A DNA stretch of 64,000 bases from Glandiceps talaboti (GCF_964340395.1 NC_135563.1:5071422-5135421); one strand, 5' to 3'. Positions 36,186-48,070 are shown, counted from the first letter of the stretch. The notes: generated from the letters alone by a model not told the origin. Program-made: numbers and translations.

Positions 36186-36312
36186 GGCTCGGGCCTTCGG
36201 CCCTCGATATCAGTATGCGATTATAGTAGTATTGCGCCGGATCGGAGCACGGCGACGACTTAAGTTTAGATCAAACGTAGGAAAAAAGGCGCGAGCGACT
36301 GTCGACAGTATA
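36186..36312. mobile_element. Right half of the TAGACTGTC foldback element
   Basis: Matches the right arm of the element at 6,378-6,610 from the hairpin centre (GGCTCGGGCCTTCGGCCC) to the terminus (GAGCGACTGTCGACAGTATA). The entire left arm is missing and the CTTA array stands in its place. Confidence 0.85.
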
Positions 36313-37227
36313 CCTTGGCGACAACGGTTCAGATGAGAATGAAATAAAATCACTTTTGGCGTACAGATAAATAGGAATTCACTGAGTATTACAGTCAACT
36401 TCTGCAGTGGTGTTGCTATTTAAGACTCGACGCCACGAATTGTGACCGACCCATTTACTGGTACAGTAAACTCAGTTTTAGAAAGCATGTTTTTAAAGTG
36501 CATAAATATGGCGTATAGACAAAAATTGAATTCATTCAATTATGTACATACAATTTCTTGGACAGTTTAATACTATTCAATCATGAAGTGTTTCGTTTCA
36601 CAACGTTGCAGAAAGCAGTGATTAGAATATGCGTTTGAATACCAATGACTAAAAATTTCCACAGAAATGGAATCAGGAAATACTTGCACATCGACAAACT
36701 TATGTTACAAAATTATGGTTTTCACTAGAAAAAATTGATGGCGCGCTTTATACGATCATCACGCAATTCAATCGCCTTTAACATCATCGGCAACTCCGTG
36801 TTTGTAATCCCAATCTTAAACTTGAAGACTCAAATTTCTGTCGTGGGGGTGGGGGTGGGGGTGGGGGCGTTTGATGGAGTGGACTCTAGCTGTCAACAGT
36901 CATTTGAAATGATCAAATTAGGGCCTACTCCCTATGTGCTTGGAAACTATATCTTGTGACATAAAATTGTGGCTGTGAGTTGACTTCTTCCTCATGATCG
37001 AAGAATCGATAGTTAAGACACGAATTTGAAAATATCTAAGGTTTACCACCTCGTTCGCAAAACTGAAATAGAAGATTGAGTGAAATACGTTTTAGAAATG
37101 TCGAGTATAGTGTTGTGCTACATGTTGAATACAATTTTAGAACGATTCTCCCTCTGTCCCAAAATTTGCGATTCCGTCGTGAGTCGGATTCGCTCCGCTT
37201 CGCCAATTCGTTTTTGTCAAGTTTTAC
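36313..37227. other. Gene-free spacer with G-quadruplex motif
   Basis: Contains GGGGGTGGGGGTGGGGGTGG at about 36,845-36,864, continuing GGGG. No supported exon. Confidence 0.4.
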
Positions 37228-37755
37228 TACTCGGGTACACTACGGTCTGTGATTGTGTATAAAAACAATGATATGGATAAAAGGTAAGATAGCATCTCCC
37301 AAACACTATGACATTAACACCAGTACTTCACTACATAATATTCTTTTGAATGCTAGTGAAATTTTTTCTGTATGCAAAATTTGGTGATGACGTTATCATT
37401 TAAATGTCAAAAATTGCACGTTTTGGAACTATCAAAATCGGGAGGACAAAGACTCCAGAAATCGCCGAATTGAGACATTATACATTATTTTCGATTGTTG
37501 TGCTACAATACCTAGGTAGAAAGAAACTTCTAAATTAATCATTTTTTAGTAAATCTGATGTTGAAGTTACCAGTGTTATGCAAATATAGCTAAAAAAAAT
37601 AAAGATAATTAGTCATACAATGAAAATTTCACTAGCATTCAAAATTATGTAGTGAAGTACTGGTGTTAATGTCATAGTGTTTGGGAGATGCTATCTTACC
37701 TTTTAATCATATCATTGTTTTTATACACAATCACAGACCGTAATGTACCCGAGTA
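37228..37755. mobile_element. 528-bp element with about 135-bp inverted arms
   Basis: The left arm (37,228-37,366) and right arm (37,621-37,755) match almost base for base in inverse orientation. For example GTCTGTGATTGTGTATAAAA, AAGGTAAGATAGCATCTCCC and CATTAACACCAGTACTTCAC occur in the left arm, with their complements in the right. The main difference is an 8-base insertion (ATATTCTT) in the left arm. The 254-bp centre is AT-rich and non-coding. Confidence 0.88.
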
Positions 37756-38680
37756 TACTGTCGGGTTTTACGCTTGCTCGGCATCTCACGTGAAGACGTT
37801 ATGGCTAGCCCTTGAATTTCACCATAGTAAATTGCACTATCTTTTCCTAGGCACCCTGATAATCTTTCAATAAACTTTTTATCAATACATACCAATCGGG
37901 TCAATATCCTTGGAGTGTTTTGTAAATCAAACGAAAACCTGTGTGTGTAAAGTGAGAGCCTGACCAGGGGTAAGAGTGGTCCGTGTTCCAGATAAATTTA
38001 AACCCCATTGTGGACCTACTGTACTTTCATATACATGATATACCAATTACCCCGGGGGTCGGGATATTTGCAGTGACACTAACAGCGCTCCCTTATCCGC
38101 CATGGTGGGCGTTTTAGCTCCAAACATAATTTATCGAAATGGAATGTTAAATACATGCCCTATTGTCGGAAAAAAAAGTTGTGGATTTCCATCGTTTAGC
38201 GCTATCAAAAATGATGACATTCCGACTAAATGTATTTGATCCCTCACCCAACCACTCTCTGAGACAAGTTACCCCTGGCCCATCTCAGCCTCCGTGTCAA
38301 TTAGTGTCACACACACAGTGTACTTAGTTACACTATAGCTAAAGGATTGCCGATTACATCCGCATCATGAAACTGGCCAGCATCAGCGGCAACTTTTTTC
38401 TTCTTCTATATATATCAGCCTTCGCATTCAGGGACATATCAAAGAAACATTGAAATACTATCATTACAGCACGACCGATGCAGTGAATCGTTGTATTTAG
38501 TTATATTTATGGCTGTGTTATTTACAAGTCCAACAATCAAAATCCGTAAGCTTACCGGGGTCAGTGCAGTCAAAGCTCAGTGGAATATATGGTATATGCA
38601 GATTGATGGATATAGACCACTACATTATATTCACGCGTACGGCAGTTTTGTTCTAAGGAAAAAAAACAAAAACAAAAACA

Positions 38681-38718
<38 letters not shown>

Positions 38719-38870
38719 GCAACAACAACACATGAGTCTACGTTAAGCTTATCTCTACGAGATGCATCTCGCTTTATATAAGCTTATCATAGTAAATTTA
38801 TTTCGTGGAACTTTCGATTATTTTCGGCACGTTTTTCCAATTTAATGTTGCTGTTTATCAGTTGTCTGAC
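37756..38870. other. Gene-free spacer with (CAA)n microsatellite
   Basis: A CAA array of about 16 units lies at 38,682-38,729, next to AAAAACAAAAACAAAAAC. The 96-codon frame across it (38,491-38,781) is not supported. Confidence 0.5.
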
Positions 38871-38871
38871 G

Positions 38872-38985
38872 CTTACGGTTCAGCATTGATAATATTTCCA
38901 CTAACTTTACAAGAATCTACTTGAATATTAAAGTAGAAAGAGTCGCGACGAGGAGTCTCGACGAGTCGTTGAGTGCAAAGATGTA
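38872..38985 (+). repeat. Promoter-proximal segment, duplicated at 40.9 kb
   Basis: Contains TACGGTTCAGCATTGATAAT, ATTTCCACTAACTTTACAAG and GTAGAAAGAGTCGCGACGAG, all of which recur with changes at about 40,887-40,972. It sits 90-200 bp upstream of the likely start site of the gene at 39.2 kb. Confidence 0.75.
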
Positions 38986-39044
38986 TTGAGTGAATGCAAG
39001 GACGATCGAGTGCAAGTCAATTTCTCTTCTAAGTTCTAGCAGCT

Positions 39045-39080
39045 AGTGCGCCCCCTTCGTTGTCTCTTTCAAAATGGCGG
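39045..39080 (+). promoter_or_regulatory. Housekeeping-type core promoter: TCT-like initiator plus ATGGCGGC
   Basis: TGTCTCTTTC followed by AAAATGGCGGC (39,071-39,081). The AANATGGCGGC word is the YY1 site found just downstream of start sites of many metazoan housekeeping genes, and a pyrimidine tract is a common initiator there. No TATA box is visible. The flanking 39,000-39,250 is CpG-rich. Transcription start is inferred near 39,060-39,070. Confidence 0.5.
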
Positions 39081-39136
39081 CGTACCTGGCAGAAGGCGGT
39101 GCGAGTTCAACTTCGCTTGTTTGCATTTCACAGTGA
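39074..39136 (+). CDS. Upstream ORF in the 5' leader, 20 codons
   Basis: The first ATG after the inferred start site (AAAATGG, strong context) opens a 20-codon frame, MAAYLAEGGASSTSLVCISQ, ending TGA. It would be translated before the main start at 39,247 and could reduce or regulate it. Alternatively it is only the YY1 motif and the true start site lies just after it. Confidence 0.35.
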   Translation: MAAYLAEGGASSTSLVCISQ

Positions 39137-39246
39137 CACAACAACACGTCTTCGATTGCCCCGTACCCACGCTTTCATTGCACTAACGACTTTGTCATCT
39201 TTTTCTTGCTAAGTGTCATAGCTCATGGACTGAGTGGCCAAGAAAG

Positions 39247-39406
39247 ATGATGGAAGAAGTTGAAGCAGCTGCTCGGCAGCAACTGGCGAGTGAGTTCGAT
39301 TTGGACGGCGATACTGCCGACAGTGAGGACGATTTGTACGAAGAGAAAACGCCGAACTCCGCAGACCAAGACGCCGAAGTGAATGGGACAGACGAACAAA
39401 CATGTG
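39247..39406 (+). CDS. First coding exon, acidic N-terminus of an unidentified protein
   Basis: Two tandem ATGs (AAGATGATGG; the second has G at +4) open 53 codons ending in a phase-1 donor (TGTG/GTATGT, 39,407). The product begins MMEEVEAAARQQLASEFDLD and continues DGDTADSEDDLYEEKTPNSA. It is acidic, with no hydrophobic segment or signal peptide, and an amphipathic helix in the EVEAAARQQLASEF part is plausible. I do not recognise the family. The codons are CpG-rich, unlike the downstream DNA. The rest of the gene must lie after a long intron, partly or wholly beyond the window. Confidence 0.6.
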
Positions 39407-40140
39407 GTATGTGGTTCTCATTTATGTCTGGAATCTCTGAATATAAATTGGCATTTGAGTTTGCTTTATGGTGTGTAACTACTTTTACCGTCCTCCCAGG
39501 GTAGAAGACTTACAGGGAGACGACTTTTGGAGTTTGTTTATGATATTATTGTGTGTAAGAGGTACGTACAGTTGAAATAGAACGTGAACGCATAGGGCCC
39601 CTGTAATCGTACGACTGCTTCGCAACCCCTGCAGACAAATGTGTACATTTGAAGGCATTGATTACGTACTTGCATTGTTGGGAAAGTGGTTTATTTTTAA
39701 GAAATGGATCATTCCTTGGCGATATCGAAAACATTGATGATCACACTAGTAATATATAGCGTGACTAGCATACAATATATTATAGTATTTTAGATTGACA
39801 GGGTTTTGCTTTTCGCTCACACCTACGGGTGGGTGATGCTCGAATGATACATTATTACAAGACAGTTCACACATTCACAGGCGATGTTTCCAGAAACACA
39901 GTAAATGGTTTCCGGGATTGTCAGCCAAATTTGTCGCCGTTTCCTTCGTCGTCAGTTCATGAACTCCACATTACGAGTGTGGCTGCATGTAATTATGTTT
40001 CGAAGTTGGTCATATTGATCTGAGATCATGACGAGGAACTCGATACATCAGAATTTCGTACAAACTGCGACAGTTTGGAAACGATTTCCGGGATCTTGGC
40101 CATTTCCGTTGACATTTCGTCATGCTTTTACTTTAGCGAC
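39407..40140 (+). other. Intron 1 start, CpG-rich side
   Basis: Unmethylated-type composition continues from the promoter to about 40,140 (16 CpGs in 39,901-40,140). Small frames here are unsupported. Confidence 0.5.
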
Positions 40141-42237
40141 ACTTTCCCTTTCACTCAGACCTGACCACCATGTGACAATTTGTGTACATTCCTGGAGTTT
40201 AAATGAAAGTAACTGTTCTAAACAATTAACTTAGCATGTCCAAGGACAGACTGACCTACATGTATGTATTGAACACTTGTGAAAAGAAAAGTGAAAAGAG
40301 ATTGGTGGGTGGTTTCCTATCAACACAATATGTAAGTTACATAACATAACTTGTTAGTGATGTCATGTTGGCCCATAACTTGTGTTTAGTATGTAAATAA
40401 TTTGCCTACAGAGGGTGATTTCTATTGACTTTATGGCAGTAAAGCACATTAACTTGTATTTGACAAACTTCTTAGGTCTTTTCTGTGGTAGTTTAGTTTT
40501 CAATTTACATTTGAACACAAACAAAGGGTTGATCAAAACATCCACTAGGTAAAGCACCGGTATTATGTAATATTTTGAGGTGAATTGAATTGAAAACAAC
40601 AGACAGAAATTCAGATTCCCTTGTTTTTTTCTGCTACCCCTCTTAACATGTATCTTAGCAGGGCAGTGTCTAGGCATTGGAGTTGCATTCATTTGTTTTT
40701 GTTTTATTTTAAGTATAAGTTCAAAGTTAGATTTCTAGTACAATAAAAACAGTCAACTTCAGAACCAAGTAATTGTATTGTTGGTGGTGAGAATCCCATC
40801 AAAGAGTTTTCTAATCATTACAATTAAACTCTCCTTTTTTTAAAAAACCGCAGAAAACTTCATCTTTTGTTTATGGTTATGCATACGGTTCAGCATTGAT
40901 AATATTTCCACTAATTTTACAAGAATATACTTACATAATGTAGAAAGAGTCGCCACAAGGAGTCGAGTGCAAATAATTAAAAAAGAAGAAGTAAACTTCA
41001 TCTTTATTTAGTAAAAGTTCAAAGGTAGATTTGACAAGTAGAACAAAATAAGTAACTTCAGTATCAAGTAGTTACTGTTTGTTGGTGGTGTAAACCACAT
41101 CAAAGACTTTTCAAATCACTACAAAAAGCTTTGTTTGTATGTTTTTTTTTTGTTTTTTTTTTAAATTTCACCTTTTGTTACATAGATACCAATTTACAAA
41201 CAAATAAGAGCGGCATGCAGAGCACTGATCGTGCAAATAAATGGTGATCTTGTAAAACAAATAAACAAAAGTACCACTTTTATTATTTTTGATAAAATGA
41301 GAAAACATCTGAATACTTGAAAAAAGAGAATGTTAATATGATGAATGAATATTCTAATTCAGATTATTGTTTTAAAATATTAATTATAGTTGGGTGTTGT
41401 CCAAAGGATTTTCGTTTGTTTTGTTCAATTACTAATATTCTGTGAAACGTTTAGCCATGGAAGTGTTGGTGATACTTCCATGGTTTAGCCTCACTGGGAA
41501 ATGGACATTATTGGAAAAAGTAACAATTTCTGATTGAAACTGGAGGTGTACCCCAAAATGTATTGTGGATATTGCTGTGCAAGCCTGGGGATTTCATTAT
41601 TTGCAGTTTTGTGTAGTATATACAAAGTCAAAACTTTAGCAAACAAGTGACCAGACTGGCAGTAGGAATAGGGTAGTGAATTGTACTGTGTGTACACTTG
41701 CAACTCATTGATTTAAACAGGAGTACCCCGGTAGTAGCAGGTTCATTGACAATTACTAACTAATGGTACTTGTGTAAAATAGACTTCACTTCTTAGTACT
41801 ACAATGTACTTGTTCCAAAGTCCTTTGCATCGCAGGTGTTTATGTTTCAACTCCCAATCATGGCGTTGCAATCAAAGTGACCCAGAAACTTGTAACCCAG
41901 TTCAAAGTTTTGTGACAACAAGTAAAAAGAAAGCAAACACTTACAACCATTCAGGCATCAACATGTCAATCAAAGTGCCTGCAATGAAACTGTCGAAGTG
42001 ACCCCCAAATGACCTCAAAAGTGTAACATAGAACGAAATGTGTATGAGAAACGATAAGATAATATATAGTATTAGCTGACGTCAAATGCATAGTTTCAAC
42101 TTTAGACATACAATGTACAGTGTATAGGCCATAGCAAACTGTAATAGTCAGTTCACATACTTTTCACTCGACATATGTAAAGGTAACATACTGTAAAAGT
42201 GTCCCAAGATAGATTTTCATGGAAATCTAGGAGGAAA
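40141..42237 (+). other. CpG-depleted intron 1 sequence
   Basis: No CpG at all from 40,141 to 40,500. It contains a copy of the promoter-proximal segment (40,887-40,972) and two diverged direct copies of a sequence with AACTTCAGAACCAAGTA and TTGTTGGTGGTG (about 40,718-40,840 and 41,010-41,130). No exon recognised. Confidence 0.5.
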
Positions 42238-42594
42238 TAGCGTAGAATCCAGTCGTGCAGGGATTTCTTGCTTTGTGCTATCACGCCTGGTATTTTGCTA
42301 GTAGCTTTTTATTCAAACTTAAAATTAGATTATGATTTCCTGTATTGATAATGATTTGAATATGGTAATAATTTGTACATCTTAGAAATCAACCCTCTGA
42401 GTTTGGCCTACAGATACGGAAGAAATTCCTCCCTGTCGATGGTTGCATCTAAGCATGTGGTTATGCTATTGATGACTTCACAGTGGGAAAAATTAAAAAC
42501 CCAATATGAATTTTGCCCCTTCTTTATGGCCAAAAATAGATGCTAGCGAAATGCCAGATGTGGTAGGGCAAAAGCAAAAGTGGATTGTGGGCTA
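42238..42594. mobile_element. About 357-bp MITE, TAGC...AATCCA family
   Basis: Left TAGCGTAGAATCCAGTCGTG, right complement TAGCCCACAATCCACTTTTG. Internal words (AAAATTAGATTATGATTT, GAATATGGTAATA, AATTAAAAACCCAATA, AAATGCCAGATGTGGTAGGG) recur in the element at 62,524. The flanks AGGAGGAAA and AGGCAGAAG could be a decayed 9-bp target duplication. Confidence 0.6.
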
Positions 42595-43105
42595 AGGCAG
42601 AAGGAAAAAAACACACAGACACACCGACAAACAAACCTAATCACTTTGTACACACCAGAGTGTGCAAAATGTGGTCTTGTGGAACTGTTAGCATACCAAA
42701 ATGAGCTGAATGTTCTTGAGTCATGATATCAAATAAGGTACATGTGTACATAGTCTAGGCTCATTACATACACTATAATGCACTAAAGAACTAAGTGTTC
42801 AGTTTTTGCAAATATAAGTGTGACCATTTATAAGACGAGAGGGAATAAAAGTCTCACTTTTTAATAAAACTGGCAGTTAAATAGTACAAATTATTTATGA
42901 GTATATCAAACCCTGTACTTTGATTGGAGCTGAAAATATGGCCGGGTTAGCAAACTATGCCACTCTAAGTGATTTCATTTTTTGTTCCCAAAATAAGACA
43001 TTAATAGCTAAGTTTCCCACCACACTTTTCAGGAGAGACTGGCATGTACTTTATACAAAGAAATGGCACCAGCAACAATTGTTAATTGCAAATGAAATCA
43101 TAATC
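42595..43105. other. Presumed intron sequence, nothing recognised
   Basis: The 68-codon frame at 42,920-43,126 has no splice pair in a suitable phase. Confidence 0.35.
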
Positions 43106-43418
43106 CAGTGTTCTCCCCAGCATTGATAGCAAGGATGTGGCTTATTTGCATATGAATTTACATGTATAAATGATGTGGTAATTTGCATATGGGGTTGCAT
43201 AGTGATCAGCATATGTATAACTTCAACACTGGAACAAACTCTGACATGTTTATTTTAACACATACTCACATGTACATTGGGGATCAACCATTTCTCTTCA
43301 TGTGAAAGTATTATTATGATTTTGTCATTTTGAGACTTTTGAAGCACGATAGAAACCTGCCAAGCATGGCGGCCTAGATGGCAAGGATGGTGTTTGCACC
43401 GTGCATTCTCCAACACTG
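43106..43418. mobile_element. Possible hAT-like non-autonomous element
   Basis: The left end CAGTGTTCTCCCCAGC and the complement of the right end, CAGTGTTGGAGAATGCAC, share the CAGTGTT start typical of hAT ends. The interior holds TTATTTGCATATG and TAATTTGCATATGG repeats. I could not find an 8-bp target duplication. Confidence 0.35.
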
Positions 43419-45050
43419 TATTCATAGCATTTTAAGGGAGTGGTACTTTTATTTTCAGAGAATGAGAATATTGAATAATGAAGTGGTCCAAGTGAAAGTG
43501 GTGTCGGTTTACTTCATCACCAGTTAGTTGGTAATAAGGATGGGAGTTGGGTTTCAAAAATATTGCATAGACACATTTCCCTGGCACTTCACGTAATTAC
43601 AAATGTACCCTTATTCCAAAGAAGTGGTACCTGCAGCTTTGTTAATTGTACATGTACATTTTGTGTTAAGTGGTGTCACAATTATCCAGTGATATGCAAT
43701 TTAAAATTAGTAATATTGTTTGTCAGAGGATGAATACACTGATAGTGATATTAATAATACTTCTGGGATTGCAATGTCTCATAATATGCTTAGTCATGGT
43801 CACTTTGGCTAGAATATTGAAATTGTTATAAACCATCTGTTGTTCACATATTGTGAACACCATATTACCAAATAAAAGACATCAAAGCAGATTACCATAA
43901 ACTTTGATATTTTTGCCACTAAAATATTTTGCGTTTTTAGTCAGTAGTTCTCAAAGACTAATTACCAACTTGGTACAAGAAGGCATTCAGTCACTACTTA
44001 TTTTTGTGTTTTTTTTGCTATCCATCAAAATAAGCAAAAATAAATCTTTAGCAAAAATTTCCAGGTTGACAGTACTATTAGCGATAACTATAATGAATAT
44101 GCAGTTAGAAATGTGTTATTTGGAAACTTCAATGTTTTGTCTTGAAACAATGTATGAATCTAAAAAGCTGTTAAGAATGAAAGTTGAAATAATCTAATAT
44201 CATTCTTAATGGCAATGTCTGAAAGTTTTGTAACATTGTATTGTATGATGTTAATTGTAAACTACATGTATGGTGTAGTACATTGTATTATCACAGTTTC
44301 TACTATTATCATTTACTCTATAGAATATGAGTTTTCTGTACTTGAAATAGGATATTACTCCCTAGGTGCATCATAAAAATTACGAACATTCAATTTCTTG
44401 GTCAAGACCATAACTTCCGCTGCACGCATTCCACATGCATTACTATAGGTGTGCGTGAAAATTAGTCAACCTGCTTGTTTTATCTTGACCCTCTAGCATG
44501 AGGTGAAAGCTACATGTATTGCAGGTACCGAGAAGTAATTTCAGATTTAACAAACATATCACAAATATCTTAAAAAATGGAATGTTAATCACCATCATAC
44601 AATGTACCTGTACGATGGTGTCAATTTTCCGGTGTTTGCATTTTGTTTCAAATTGATCTTGAAAAAAGTTAGTACTGTATTGCCAGTGGATATGTCACAT
44701 TACAATGTATGTGATAGGTTATGAAAGGGTAACTCCATACTGGTTGTCAGTCCTCAATGCCTACACAGCTCAGCTATATTCACAGTTCTGTCAGGATTTT
44801 GGTGGTGCACTGACATGGATGGTGATTCCATAACAGCATGCTTTTACCAATGCCTCTAATATATAGATACATATTTTAAAAATCCCAAATTATGTAAAAA
44901 TTGCCAGAAATTGATGTCAAAACAAATTGCACTTTACATTACATCACAGTATTCAAATGAAGCAACATAAATACAAAGTTGCTTAATAAGTATATGATAA
45001 TCTATGTTAACATTATTCAATGATTTGCATACAATGTACAGGTATTCTAA
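43419..45050. other. Presumed intron sequence, CpG-poor
   Basis: A 97-codon AT-driven frame (43,904-44,197) is not supported. No element was resolved. Confidence 0.35.
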
Positions 45051-45148
45051 GAACAGTCTTTGGCGATATGACCACTACATGTATATGTATATTAATAAAG
45101 AACAGTCTTTGGCGATATGACCACTACATGTATATGTATATTAATAAT
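45051..45148. repeat. 49-bp perfect tandem duplication
   Basis: GAACAGTCTTTGGCGATATG and the following 29 bases occur at 45,051 and again at 45,100 without visible change. Confidence 0.94.
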
Positions 45149-45854
45149 TAATAGAGGAGTACGTATAAAACTCATTTATAACTTAGCTAGTGTACTTGAA
45201 TCATAAAATGTTAAAACTCAATATTTGAATCTCATGTTCCTGGATTGACTACTTTCTTGTGGGGATGACTGTTTGACAAAGGCCACTAAAGTGAAAGGCC
45301 ACAGAAAAAGGACTGCTACCGTAATATACAACATGTATACATGTACCTGTTTACATGATGTACTGTTATATTAAATGACAAAGCATTTTATTGATAAGTC
45401 TTGCACATTTCAATCTCGTTATCACTGTCAGTGATCTTTGCATACTGGCATGTGGTAATTTAGAGTATGCTGTACAATTTACATTGTTGTAGCTGCCCTG
45501 TACTGGCAGTGTGTATATTTCATCTGACTTTTTAACCTAGGAAATTAATCACACACTGGGGAGCCAATGTGCCTGTATCATTCAAACATTATGAAAGTTA
45601 ACTATTCATTATTGCAGTATTTAGAAAAGTCTAGAAATGCTAGTCGTAAAGTTCAGTTCAGGATTGGGCTGTGGGGAGCCATAAATGTAAGAACATTTAT
45701 AGCTGTGTGTAATTATAGTTGAGGCCAGTGAATAATTTACCATACTTGATTGGGTAAATGCTGTATCAGCATAAAATAATTGACAGTGACCCTTCAGCAA
45801 CATGTTAGGGGGAAATGTGGTTGGCCCTGTGTTAGACAAAATATGGCCAAGAGA

Positions 45855-46048
45855 GTTGTCTTGGTGTTACTATTCTTCTAGAAGTACTATGGAGAAATTC
45901 TTGAGACTAACACCAAGACAATTCTGTGGGTGATACAAAATGTAGTCTTGCTCGCAGATGGAGTAAATCCAGAGGCAATTCTGACAGTGCCCCTCTTTCC
46001 TGCGGCCTCTTCTTTCTCTGAGGGACACTGTCAGAATCCCATTCTCCA
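45855..46048. mobile_element. Two adjacent short foldbacks
   Basis: The first hairpin pairs AGTTGTCTTGGTGTTA (45,855) with TAACACCAAGACAATT (ending 45,923). The second pairs ATTCTGACAGTGCCCCTC (45,978) with GAGGGACACTGTCAGAAT (ending 46,037). Each is about 60-70 bp. They may be the two end hairpins of one element. Confidence 0.55.
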
Positions 46049-47000
46049 TATAGAATGTAAAATGTGTGTTGATCTCTCGGGTAAAAGTTTAGTTTAGAGC
46101 TGATAACAAGTTACGTGACTGCATGTACATTTTGTACATGTAACAGTCTCCAAAGTGACTTCATATGATTATAACAAATTATGCATTTTTGATATACATG
46201 TAGTACATATATGTGCATACATGTACATTATGTAGGTTTTTTTTTATTTCCATATGTTTACACCAGCCAGCATAAATGTACATTGTACATGTATGTTTGC
46301 ATCAGTTGTTTATGTTTCCTAACAGTTCCTCAACAACTTCATGTCATATGTACAGTTACTACTACATGTAATGCAGAGCTCTACATATACATGTACTTCA
46401 TGAAGACAATTTGAAAGCATTCACATGCATTATACTACATGTAAATTCAATTTATTGATGACAAAATGAGAAAAATTCTGTCAACTTGAACTGGTATACA
46501 CACCTGTACATGTACACAGGAACATATACATGTACATGCTAGCAGAAATTCTATTTGTCACATTTTGGAATCACTTCATTTTGGTATTATACATGTACAA
46601 GTCAATTGTTGTTATAGACTTTACACATGGTTTCCATACATCAGAGGAAATAGAGATTGACAGTTATTGACACTTTAGAAAAGAGAATGGCAGCTATAAA
46701 TACTTCAAATGTTTTGTGTTCATGTGGTTATCATCGTGATAAGAGAAAAATAGGGGAATTGACAGTTATGTGTTCACATGATTATCATGGTTATAAACAC
46801 TTTGTGTTCACATGGTTATTATGCATACGAGAATAGCAGCTACAAGTAATGTATATATAAATATACGTTATTTGTATTCACATGGCTATTATCAACAGAA
46901 AGACAGTTTCAGTATGTGTGTTCACATGATTGTCATGGGTAGAGATAAAAATTTGGAAAATAGATACTTTGTAGTCATACATGTATGCACATGTATATGA

Positions 47001-47390
47001 CAGAATCCCTTGACACGTGAGCGCAAGTGTGACGTACTTGAGGTATTTGCATGAGTGCTTGCAGTGTTCTTTGCATTCGTAAATTCATGAGCTTAGCAAG
47101 TTGAAAACACTGCAAGTACGAGTGCAAATATCCGTGAGTACCCACGCTGGAACTCACGTATCAAAGGGTTCTGTTATTATTATATATGTTTATCTGAAAC
47201 GGCAATTTTCCATAAAAATCATACAGTGTGATGATGCGATTTCGTTTGTAGTGAACTATCTCGTCCTTGTTTGCATATCATTTGCATTCAGGTATGCAAT
47301 AATGTTTTTGGTATTGCACATCACAAATACCACTAGTATGCGCACACACCAGTGCAAGTAATCTGTGGTACATACATGTATGTAATAATG
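47001..47390 (+). mobile_element. Composite hairpin-plus-tail element, copy 1
   Basis: The first 175 bp form a hairpin: CAGAATCCCTTGACACGTGA ... AGTGCTTGCAGTGTT opposite AACACTGCAAGTACGAGTGC ... GATACGTGAGTT. It is followed by about 210 bp of non-palindromic tail containing TTTTCCATAAAAATCATACA, GCATATCATTTGCAT, CAGGTATGCAATAATGTTTT and AATACCACTAGTATGCGCAC. No coding capacity. The hairpin-first, tail-second order is kept in the other copies. Confidence 0.75.
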
Positions 47391-47551
47391 GTTATTATGC
47401 ATGTACATATACACAATGTAGATTATGGAAATGAGAATAGTGGCTACAAGTAATGTACATTTTGTATATCTATAAATACAAGACTGAATGTTCATTGTAC
47501 TTCAGCTTCATACTTAGGAATAAAAATTTCTACTCACAGAGTCAAAAAATT

Positions 47552-47668
47552 GAAGTGAATCCCAAATGTTCGCTGATGTCTCATCAGCATCTTCCCAGCC
47601 CATTGTAGTATAAACCTCCTGACAATGCTGATGAAACGTCAGCGAAAATCTGGGATTTGCTTCCAAGA
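47552..47668. mobile_element. 117-bp foldback MITE
   Basis: GAAGTGAATCCCAAATGTTC then GCTGATGTCTCATCAGCAT on the left. On the right, CAATGCTGATGAAACGTCAG continues CGAAAATCTGGGATTTGCTTCC. The flanking words TTTCTACTCACAGAGTCAAAA also occur at 50,406, suggesting a related lost copy there. Confidence 0.7.
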
Positions 47669-47982
47669 AATATATTATATATAAATCCTTTATTTGTGTT
47701 CATGTGGCTGTTATCAAAAGAAAAGGAAATAGAGAAGAAAGTTACAAAATATATGTGTTCACATTTTTAATGCTTAGATTTAAAGAAAACCGAAAAATAC
47801 AGTTATAAACACTTTGTGTTCATATGGTTATTGTGCATACAGATTATAGAAAAGAGAATGGAAGCTACAAGTAATGAATGTATCTATAAATACTTCATAT
47901 TCATGTATCTATTACAACCAGTGACAGGCAAGCATTTACAAGCATATATACTTGTTACAAGCAGAGAAAATAAAACTTAAAC

Positions 47983-48070
47983 AAATTGTTGAAATTGGAT
48001 TAATAACACTTGGTACAGTTTGTTCATGCATTTGGCACAGCATGTTGGAACTACAGAGACTTGTGCATGT
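47983..48070. mobile_element. Fragment of the ACGGAACCTGTTA foldback family
   Basis: GAAATTGGATTAATAACACTTGG and CAGCATGTTGGAACTACAGAG match the left arm of the elements at 6,195 and 58,609. The terminal part is missing. Confidence 0.65.

Noticed and set aside
43904-44197. 97-codon + ORF in the presumed intron
   Set aside because: AT-rich and CpG-free, with no acceptor/donor pair in a suitable phase. Likely chance.
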